Positions 17,265-23,626 of a stretch of 64,000 nucleotides of DNA are shown one piece after another. The notes under the pieces are model-generated. The model was not told the origin of the DNA. It saw only the letters and a program-made list of their open reading frames with translations, and made no database searches. Within the stretch, counting starts at the first letter, position 1. The number at the start of each line of letters is the position of its first letter. Origin of the DNA: UBA1672 sp051967755 (GTDB lineage: Bacteria; Pseudomonadota; Alphaproteobacteria; Micavibrionales; Micavibrionaceae); the NCBI GenBank assembly GCA_051967755.1, contig JBQDYD010000001.1, positions 62,001-126,000 of the forward strand, in the 5' to 3' direction. Position numbers and translations under genes: made by a program.

Positions 17265-17858
17265 CTACGCACGCGCTCTGAGGGCGGTGGTGATGGTGCC
17301 GTCATCCAGATAATCCAGATCCCCGCCCACAGGCATACCATGCGCAAGATGTGAGACTTTGACACCCAGCGGTTTGATATGATCAGAGATATAATGCGCC
17401 GTTGATTGCCCGTCCACGGTTGCACTCAGCGCCAAGATCACTTCATCCACGCTATCGCTTTGTCCGCGCACACGATCAATCAGCTGATTAATGCGCAAAT
17501 CCTCCGGCCCGATCCCGTCAAGCGCACTGAGGAGGCCACCAAGCACATGATACTGGCCTTTATATGATCCCGTGCGATCAATCGCCCAAACATCACTGAC
17601 CTGCGCAACCACACAAATTTGTGCCTTATTACGGCGTTCATCACGGCAAATATGACACGGATCGGCCATATCCAGATTGCCACAGGTGCCGCAGCTTTTG
17701 ACGTTTTCCGCCGCATCTGAGAGAGCATGCGCCAGCGGCATCATCAAACTGCCGCGTTTTGAGAGTAAATGCAGCGCGATACGCCGCGCCGAGCGATTAC
17801 CCAAACCGGGTAAACCCGATAGCATACGGATGAGATTTTCCAGCGGCCCCTCAGTCAT
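17265..17858 (-). CDS. recR: Recombination mediator protein RecR
   Basis: Product of 197 residues. N-terminal helix-hairpin-helix (LSGLPGLGNRSARRIALHLL), zinc finger CGTCGNLDMADPCHIC, then a Toprim domain (VVAQVSDVWAIDRTGSYKGQYHVLGG) and C-terminal Walker-B-like end. Works with RecF and RecO to load RecA on gapped DNA. Start set at ATG 17858, which overlaps the lolA stop by eight bases; an upstream in-frame start at 17897 would place 13 extra residues inside lolA. Confidence 0.95.
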   Translation of the reverse strand: MTEGPLENLIRMLSGLPGLGNRSARRIALHLLSKRGSLMMPLAHALSDAAENVKSCGTCGNLDMADPCHICRDERRNKAQICVVAQVSDVWAIDRTGSYKGQYHVLGGLLSALDGIGPEDLRINQLIDRVRGQSDSVDEVILALSATVDGQSTAHYISDHIKPLGVKVSHLAHGMPVGGDLDYLDDGTITTALRARA

Positions 17859-18489
17859 TATAGCTCGCCTTCCCGTCTTTCTTTTTCGGGTCAACATAAA
17901 CGAACAGGTTCTTGGGGTGCTTTACGCCAACTTCCAGATAAAACAGCTCAACTTCTGTGATCATGCCCTGCGCATCAATGACGCGCCATTTCTTAAGCTC
18001 AAACGGTTTTTTACTGAAGGCAAACGTCACAGATCCTGCCTCGGGTTCTTCGGCCTGAACGACCTTAAGCTGTAGCAACCCCGCCGCCCATTTCGCATCC
18101 TTCACGATTAAATCATCAGATAGCGAGAAATCCTCACGCAGGAAGAAATTCGCCAAAGACGCCTTGATCGGTGCGTTTGTTTGCTCCTCCAGCTCCGCGT
18201 CATAGAAATAAACAAAGATACCGTCGGCCACGACAAAATTATCGACAGGCGGATCATAATCAAAACGGAGCTTACCCGGGCGGTTCAAATAGAATGTCCC
18301 CACCAACTGCGTGCCGTCATGCGTGGTTTGCACGAAACGCGCTTTGGCCGTTTTCATGTTTTGCAGATATTGCTCTGCTTTTTCAATATCCTGAACAGAC
18401 GCATCGACGGGCTTATCCGCCGCCATAGCAGGAAGCGCAAACATAAACACACCAAGAAACAAGAAAACCCGCAAAGTATAAGATCGCAT
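17851..18489 (-). CDS. lolA: Outer membrane lipoprotein carrier protein LolA-like
   Basis: Product of 212 residues with a signal peptide ending near residue 23 (AMAADK). LolA-type fold features: TAKARFVQTTHDGTQLVGTFYLNRPGKLRFDYDPP and KKWRVIDAQGMITEVELFYLEVGV. Takes lipoproteins from LolCDE to the outer membrane through the periplasm. AGGA lies upstream of ATG 18489. Overlap with recR suggests one transcript. Confidence 0.9.
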   Translation of the reverse strand: MRSYTLRVFLFLGVFMFALPAMAADKPVDASVQDIEKAEQYLQNMKTAKARFVQTTHDGTQLVGTFYLNRPGKLRFDYDPPVDNFVVADGIFVYFYDAELEEQTNAPIKASLANFFLREDFSLSDDLIVKDAKWAAGLLQLKVVQAEEPEAGSVTFAFSKKPFELKKWRVIDAQGMITEVELFYLEVGVKHPKNLFVYVDPKKKDGKASYND

Positions 18490-18599
18490 ATTATATATCC
18501 TATTTTGAATCAGAATTTGATCCTATCAACTCCGCGCATCGGCGCAAAGCGATAGTTACCCATAATACGCATCCCCTTGCGGAAAACCTTCTATATACC

Positions 18600-19256
18600 C
18601 TAATCAGGGGCGCAGCCACGCGCGGCGCGGATCGTGCGGTCTTTATATTCCTTAATATGCTGCACAATATCACTATCCATATTCCCCAGATGTGACGGTG
18701 AATATTTCACGAGCAATTCCCCCTCAGGTGATATCAGAACAGCAGAGCGATTATGCCCGACAATTTTACCCGAATGACGATCCACATCAAAAGAAGAGCG
18801 ATAATTCTGCGCGGTGCTGAGGATTTGATCCTTATCCCCTGTCAGCCCCGTAAAATAAAAATTACCGCGCGATGGGTCGGGGTTTGTATATCCGTCGGCA
18901 AAACGCGGTTCAGGGTCACCTGCTTCCAGCGGACTTAACACCATGATGGCCTCAATCTTTTCGCCTGATATCATCTCCGCCATGGCTTTTGACTGAAAAA
19001 TATTCAGCGCATCTGTCTCACAGCCCTGCCCCGGATAGGCATTATAAGGTGTGCTGAAATATGCAATCGCAAAGCCTTTTGGCTCATAAGGTTCGCCCGT
19101 TCTGTAATCAACCAATTCATCCAGCCGATCGCACACATCGCGGTAATATTCGATATAATCACGTTCTTGCCCGACTTGCGCCAACGCGTCTATGGGGCTG
19201 AATGCTGCTGTTACACCTGCGGCCAAACCGCCTTTTAAAAAATCACGTCTTTTCAT
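18600..19256 (-). CDS. Tat-exported Sco1/SenC-like thioredoxin-fold protein, first Cys lost
   Basis: Product of 218 residues with a twin-arginine leader (KRRDFLKGGLAAGVTAAF), so folded export with a cofactor is likely. The body resembles Sco proteins (copper insertion into cytochrome oxidase): SAVLISPEGELLVKYSPSHLG near the C-terminus with a His just before it (VGHNRS). The expected CxxxC is PGQGC here, with Pro at the first Cys position. Copper chaperone activity is therefore uncertain. Downstream of a His-rich secreted protein with its ribosome site inside the end of that gene. Confidence 0.65.
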   Translation of the reverse strand: MKRRDFLKGGLAAGVTAAFSPIDALAQVGQERDYIEYYRDVCDRLDELVDYRTGEPYEPKGFAIAYFSTPYNAYPGQGCETDALNIFQSKAMAEMISGEKIEAIMVLSPLEAGDPEPRFADGYTNPDPSRGNFYFTGLTGDKDQILSTAQNYRSSFDVDRHSGKIVGHNRSAVLISPEGELLVKYSPSHLGNMDSDIVQHIKEYKDRTIRAARGCAPD

Positions 19257-19258
19257 TG

Positions 19259-19876
19259 TTAATGTCCTTCATGTCCGTATTCATTCATCATATGTTCTTC
19301 AAGGGTGATGCCCATGGCCTCTGAATCCTCCAGCGCGTATGGCAATTCCCCTGATGCATGAGCGTTACGCAGCCATTCATCAAAATTGATGCCGTGCTCT
19401 GCGCCGCCTGCGATATGCGCCGCGCCGTGACCTTCGGCATGTTCCATCGCGGTATGTTCCGCCATCGCATGGCCTGCCATATGTTCCCCGCCATGAGACA
19501 TCACAACAGAATCCCACGTGCTGGGGGCGAAGTTCCCCTCTAATGTGTTGGTGATCAGGGATTCCCCGATAGACATAAGACCGCTGAATGTATCAACGAT
19601 CATATTCAGCATTTCCCCCGCGCCGTGGGTGGTTTGGACAATCAAGTCCCCCGCGGTGACGCCACCGCCGCCTGCGCTGCCTGTGAAATCCATCGATAGC
19701 GGGTCCAGCCCCGGCACTGCGGCAAAAGCAGGTGATGCCAAGCCGATAACGCCCATCATCGCCCCCATAACGACGACATGTTTCACGACGTGACTGATCG
19801 TCGTGCCGATTGAATGGTGATTATAGTCATGTGTTAGATTCGAAACGCCATCCACGTCTGATGCTCGTGCGGCCAT
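19259..19876 (-). CDS. Histidine-rich exported or membrane protein
   Basis: Product of 205 residues. A hydrophobic segment (about 34-52, VVVMGAMMGVIGLASPAFA) with an AFA cleavage-like end lies unusually far from the N-terminus. The C-terminal third is rich in His and Met (HGGEHMAGHAMAEHTAMEH and the terminal GHEGH), a composition that suggests metal binding. No family recognised. Strong ribosome site TAAGGAG before ATG 19876. Two bases separate its stop from the Sco-like start. Confidence 0.6.
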   Translation of the reverse strand: MAARASDVDGVSNLTHDYNHHSIGTTISHVVKHVVVMGAMMGVIGLASPAFAAVPGLDPLSMDFTGSAGGGGVTAGDLIVQTTHGAGEMLNMIVDTFSGLMSIGESLITNTLEGNFAPSTWDSVVMSHGGEHMAGHAMAEHTAMEHAEGHGAAHIAGGAEHGINFDEWLRNAHASGELPYALEDSEAMGITLEEHMMNEYGHEGH

Positions 19877-19935
19877 ATTCTTTCTCCTTATTCAAATAAA
19901 ACAAAGGGATAAGCTCCCTTAAAAAAATGTGTGTT

Positions 19936-20352
19936 TTAAATGAATAAGGGTGGCCCGCGAGAGTCATACGCAACGATGGCAGCAGCTTTGAACGCGATAG
20001 TGCCTGAGCCAACAGCCAGCACATCGCCGCGCTGCATGAATAATATATTATCGGCGGATGGCATATCTTTGGTGATATGAGACTGCGCGAAACAAAAACC
20101 GCAATCGCCTTTATTGGCATCCCCTTCAGACGGAAGGTTCTCTTGCGTGTCTTGTGTTTCATTTAACAACGCATAAAGGGCATATGCCGCGTCATCTTCA
20201 GATATTTCGATTTTTTGGGATGACCCGTCAGAGGCACAAATTTCGATATAGCCGCTCTTCCCTGAAACAAAAGCACAGGCAGGCGAGATCAACGCCAAAA
20301 TAAAAGCGCCGATAAAAAAGCCGTTTAAAATTCTCGAGCCTGTGCTTTTCAT
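19936..20352 (-). CDS. Secreted DUF2946-like protein
   Basis: Product of 138 residues with a signal peptide ending near ACA (residues 25-27). The CGFCFAQ pair of cysteines in the middle and the C-terminal SRGPP resemble DUF2946 proteins, often found with copper genes. The assignment rests on these short motifs. Lies directly upstream of the His-rich and Sco-like genes on the same strand, which supports a metal-handling cluster. Confidence 0.6.
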   Translation of the reverse strand: MKSTGSRILNGFFIGAFILALISPACAFVSGKSGYIEICASDGSSQKIEISEDDAAYALYALLNETQDTQENLPSEGDANKGDCGFCFAQSHITKDMPSADNILFMQRGDVLAVGSGTIAFKAAAIVAYDSRGPPLFI

Positions 20353-20426
20353 GCGTGTTTTCTATAATTTCTATCGCAACGCCTAGTTATACCATCACTC
20401 AGAAAAAAGAAAGATATTTTAATGCC

Positions 20427-20882
20427 CTATTTAATCAAGTCCTGCCATTTGCCGTTTTGATCCGTGTAACGGAAATAGGGAACCTCAGTCGATGCACCAA
20501 GGCCGAAGACAATTTTATCACGCCCTGCGGAATCTTTCATGATGACGGTTGGTGAATCTTTGCTGCCGTGCATACGCATTAAAAACCGCAGCTTATTCGC
20601 GCGATCATGCATGCCGAACATGCTCTGCCCCTTCTCCGCGCCTGACGGGTACGCCCCCATCATAATTTCGATATTCCCTTTGCCATCAAAGAGGAAAAAG
20701 CTCCCCTCCCCCGAAGGATGCGATCCGATCACCCCGATGCGCTTGCCCTTCTCATTAAAAAAATTCGTCGTATAAAAGCTCTGCTCCTTCGCGGCAAATG
20801 ATGTGCCTGCGGTTATCACAATCGATCCCGCCATTCCGCCTAAAAACGCACATAACGCGAACACAACATGTCTGATTTTCAT
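20427..20882 (-). CDS. Secreted beta-rich protein of unknown function
   Basis: Product of 151 residues with a signal peptide ending around SFAA (about residue 31). The mature part has repeated short beta motifs with Gly turns (GKRIGVIGSHPSGEGSFFLFDGKGNIEIMMG, GRDKIVFGLG), similar in style to repeat regions of fibre-like proteins. No family named. RBS AGGAAG before ATG 20882. Divergent from the P-loop gene at 21013. Confidence 0.6.
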   Translation of the reverse strand: MKIRHVVFALCAFLGGMAGSIVITAGTSFAAKEQSFYTTNFFNEKGKRIGVIGSHPSGEGSFFLFDGKGNIEIMMGAYPSGAEKGQSMFGMHDRANKLRFLMRMHGSKDSPTVIMKDSAGRDKIVFGLGASTEVPYFRYTDQNGKWQDLIK

Positions 20883-21012
20883 GATAATTTCTTCCTCTCT
20901 CTATTTTAATGCATGGTTATAGAATCATAACATTCTACGTCATGATATATGTTTGCTTATTCCGATAAAACGTTATAATAGCTTATGAAAAATAATCAAA
21001 GCGAGGTTGGGC

Positions 21013-22461
21013 ATGGGTGCCTACAACACAGTCAAACATCTGGTCGATCAAGGTGAGCTTGAGATTATCAGCATCATGGGCCCATCGCGCGCGGGCAGCA
21101 CCATATTAAAAAATATCATCGCGACCAGCCCGACCATTGATATCGGCGTGAACCAACCCTTTCACTTGGCCTATGAAGCGCCCTATACCCCACCAAGTGA
21201 GGAAGAGCGCGAAGAGCAAGCCTATCAAAATATTCTGAATGCCTATGATGAGGCGCGCACGCAAAAACCTGACGGGCAAATCACAATGGTGGTGAAGGAA
21301 ATGGCCAGAAACCTTGGCATCGGCGCGCAATATGACGCCTATGACGCCGTTGTCTCCAGCCATGTTGTTGCGGTGCGCAATCCCCTTCTCTCTGTGGAAA
21401 GTGAAATTAAATCCGGCGTCATTGATTATGAGGAACGCCCCGAGGTTTTTACCTATAATCTGAACCTCTTCGCCCGTAAAAACGGCTATAATGATCCGTT
21501 CGGCGAAGACTGGCAAAAGATGAAGGCCGACATCGTAGAAAGCGGATCATGGGGGAAACTTGCGCGCCTGCACAAAGAATATAATCGCAGTTTTGATTTA
21601 AACCTGTATCAGCCAACAATGGTGCGGGAATATGTGCGCTCCCTCACGGATCATGATGCGATAACTGCAGGCTATGAATCGCTCGATGATTTTGCCACGC
21701 AGCATGATTACGCCGATTGGGATACGCTCCGCACATTAACAGAAGAGGATGACGCAGATATTGAAACATTTCAGCCTATTTTAGATGAAATCTTCGCGTT
21801 CAGTGCAACGGGGTGGCGCAACACAAAATATCTGATCGACAAAACCGATCCCGATAAGCTGTTCATTTCTGATAACTCGTTACTGCGCATTCAACCGGAG
21901 CAGCATTTAAGAGAGCTCTGCGATGCGCTCGATATCGAATATAGCGATAATATGGTCAGCGGCATTAACGGTGAAAACACCAACCATAATACGGCAGAAT
22001 ATTTCGAATCCGCCTTTGATAAACTATTCGAACGTGCCGCCAAAAGTAAATCCGTTGATCCGCCGCGTGAAAACCCGCCTTACATAAAAGGCCTGCCGCA
22101 GGACTATGATAAACATTTATCCTTTTTCGCCTTTCCTGCCTATTTTTCCTGTTTGGCAAACGGCAATGCAATCCGCCCGAACGCCGCGCATGAGATAAAC
22201 GAAACCTGTAATGTCGAAATTGAAGGTGAAGAAACCAATCTGCGTGATCGAGACCCGGTCTTTATTTACACGCTGGTTGCAAGCTCTCAAGGGCTCGATA
22301 CACAAAAAATACGCTTTTCAAAAGAGATGATACGCGGGGCTTATCCTAATTTTAGAGATGAGTTTGATGCCATTGATCAGGCAGAAGTTTCACATTTGCA
22401 AGAAGCCAGAGCAAAAATGCAGCCCATGCGCATTGCCCAAACAGAAAACTTAGATTTTTAA
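21013..22461 (+). CDS. P-loop sulfotransferase-like protein
   Basis: Product of 482 residues, no signal peptide. The N-terminal GPSRAGST (about 23-30) matches the PAPS-binding P-loop of sulfotransferases, and VVAVRNPLLSVESEIK (about 115-130) fits the second PAPS contact (arginine followed by Ser) in these enzymes. The long C-terminal half is not recognised. Substrate unknown. Start at ATG 21013 has GAGG six bases upstream; TTG 21007 is in frame. Convergent with the first of three tandem micro-peptide genes, with 15 bases between stops. Confidence 0.65.
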   Translation: MGAYNTVKHLVDQGELEIISIMGPSRAGSTILKNIIATSPTIDIGVNQPFHLAYEAPYTPPSEEEREEQAYQNILNAYDEARTQKPDGQITMVVKEMARNLGIGAQYDAYDAVVSSHVVAVRNPLLSVESEIKSGVIDYEERPEVFTYNLNLFARKNGYNDPFGEDWQKMKADIVESGSWGKLARLHKEYNRSFDLNLYQPTMVREYVRSLTDHDAITAGYESLDDFATQHDYADWDTLRTLTEEDDADIETFQPILDEIFAFSATGWRNTKYLIDKTDPDKLFISDNSLLRIQPEQHLRELCDALDIEYSDNMVSGINGENTNHNTAEYFESAFDKLFERAAKSKSVDPPRENPPYIKGLPQDYDKHLSFFAFPAYFSCLANGNAIRPNAAHEINETCNVEIEGEETNLRDRDPVFIYTLVASSQGLDTQKIRFSKEMIRGAYPNFRDEFDAIDQAEVSHLQEARAKMQPMRIAQTENLDF

Positions 22462-22476
22462 GCGCCTTTTAAAACC

Positions 22477-22674
22477 CTATAACGGGCTTTTTCTTGACCC
22501 TTCATCAGACATACCGCTTTGTGACTGCGATACTGCCCACTTCTTAGCGGCTTCGTGGTACTCATCACCGACCACGATTTGTCTTACGGCCTCAATTGAA
22601 ACACATAAAACTGCCGTAGCTGCTAATAATGGCGCCACAGACATGCCTGCTGCTGAAAATACGGGAGCTAACAT
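22477..22674 (-). CDS. Tandem micro-peptide family, copy 1
   Basis: Product of 65 residues: MLAPVFSAAG, a hydrophobic core with APLLAAT and a Cys (LCVSIEAVRQI), then a polar tail with a Ser-Gly-Met (QSGMS). It is one of three consecutive paralogs (22477-23458) sharing MxAPxFxA, PxxAA, a Cys and ExVxQ in the same spacing. GAGGTG lies six bases before ATG 22674; a longer start at 22716 is not shared by the other copies. A promoter with 17-base spacer precedes it. No known family recognised. Confidence 0.7.
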   Translation of the reverse strand: MLAPVFSAAGMSVAPLLAATAVLCVSIEAVRQIVVGDEYHEAAKKWAVSQSQSGMSDEGSRKSPL

Positions 22675-22740
22675 AATACACCTCAACTCTATCCATGTAT
22701 AAACACCACTCTCCATGGATCGAACTCACGTGTAATTCGC

Positions 22741-22769
22741 CTTATATGCCTGTTTTTGAAAAAATGCAA
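22741..22769 (-). promoter_or_regulatory. Predicted promoter of micro-peptide copy 1
   Basis: Read on the minus strand: -35 TTGCAT (22764-22769), 17-base spacer, -10 TATAAG (22741-22746). About 60 bases upstream of the ATG. Confidence 0.5.
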
Positions 22770-22892
22770 ACAAATTTATTGTGCACCGCAGTGAAATCAG
22801 TGCAAATAAGCGATTTTATGCCTATAAAACCGCACCTTACAATCATAGATACGTTATAAAATACCTGGATGGGGCCTGCAGTAGAAATGAAA

Positions 22893-23072
22893 TCACGGCA
22901 CGTAAGATTTACGCTCTATTCCTGCTGCTTTTAACCCTTCACTCGGGGTGTCATATGCATTTTTTGATAAAAGTTGCCTGACGATCTCAACAGATAAGCA
23001 TAGAAATGATGTTGCCGCTATCAAGGGCGCTGTCGCGACACCGACGGTCGCGGAAAATACGGGAGCTAACAT
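22893..23072 (-). CDS. Tandem micro-peptide family, copy 2
   Basis: Product of 59 residues: MLAPVFSATVG, TAPLIAATSFLCLSVEIVRQL, then a tail ending KAAGIERKSYVP. Same layout as copies 1 and 3: hydrophobic stretch of about 25 residues, a central Cys, Glu and Gln-containing exit, and a small residue-Gly-Ile/Met motif in the tail. GAGGTGTGTA precedes ATG 23072, nearly identical to the leader of copy 1. Own promoter at 23131-23159, so it is an independent transcription unit. Confidence 0.7.
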   Translation of the reverse strand: MLAPVFSATVGVATAPLIAATSFLCLSVEIVRQLLSKNAYDTPSEGLKAAGIERKSYVP

Positions 23073-23130
23073 TACACACCTCATCTTCTTGTAAGTATAA
23101 TTACAAAAAACCATGCACTTGCGTAATATT

Positions 23131-23159
23131 GTTATACATATGTTATGACATGCAATCAA
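23131..23159 (-). promoter_or_regulatory. Predicted promoter of micro-peptide copy 2
   Basis: Minus strand: -35 TTGATT (23154-23159), 17-base spacer, -10 TATAAC (23131-23136), about 60 bases before the ATG, the same geometry as in copy 1. Confidence 0.55.
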
Positions 23160-23281
23160 GAACCCGCATAACTACATACAATGTTATGAAGGCTCATATC
23201 TGTTTTATAAGCACGAGACATACCCCCCAGAAAGACTTTCTGAGAGAGCGTGACAAAATTATCACATGTCAGGAATATGCG

Positions 23282-23458
23282 TTAGGGCATATGTGCAAAA
23301 TCATCGATACCGGATGGCTTAGAGCTTTTGGCACTGTCTGCAAACGCATCCTGAACCGAAATTTGTTTTACTGCTTCATATGCTACACAAGCAGCGGATA
23401 TAGCTGCAAGTACTGGGCTGGCGGCAATGCCTGCTGCGGCAAATAATGGGGCTATCAT
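23282..23458 (-). CDS. Tandem micro-peptide family, copy 3
   Basis: Product of 58 residues: MIAPLFAAAG, SPVLAAISAACVAYEAVKQI, and a tail with PSGIDDFAHMP. It is the most divergent copy but keeps the Cys, Glu and Gln positions. AGGTG lies seven bases before ATG 23458; a GTG at 23467 is in frame and also possible. A seven-base inverted repeat (23490-23496 with 23512-23518) lies just upstream and might be an operator. Downstream of ftsK and its terminator. Confidence 0.68.
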   Translation of the reverse strand: MIAPLFAAAGIAASPVLAAISAACVAYEAVKQISVQDAFADSAKSSKPSGIDDFAHMP

Positions 23459-23489
23459 AATTTTCACCTATGTTTTAGCCAACAATTTA

Positions 23490-23518
23490 CTGTTCAAACA
23501 CACCGTACATCTGAACAG
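23490..23518. repeat. Inverted repeat upstream of micro-peptide copy 3
   Basis: CTGTTCA (23490-23496) and TGAACAG (23512-23518) around a 15-base loop, 32 bases before the start of copy 3. Could be a repressor site; no T run follows. Confidence 0.35.
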
Positions 23519-23554
23519 GGCTGACCTTGTACTCCTCTAAAATTTCTATTGCAA

Positions 23555-23592
23555 CAAAAAAATACGCCCCGATTCAAAAAAATCAGAGCGCA
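23555..23592 (-). terminator. Rho-independent terminator of ftsK
   Basis: Read on the minus strand: a hairpin of about 11 pairs with a few G-U pairs (GCGCTCTGATT with AATCGGGGCGT), followed by a run of seven T. It lies 35 bases past the ftsK stop. Confidence 0.7.
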
Positions 23593-23626
23593 CAACTTAA
23601 TGTTAATTTGTTAAGGAAATTCAGGG

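Noticed and set aside
22468..22493. Short hairpin AAACCC/GGGCTT with T run at the junction of the P-loop gene and micro-peptide copy 1
   Set aside because: The stem is short and contains a mismatch; it may help termination but is too weak to list.
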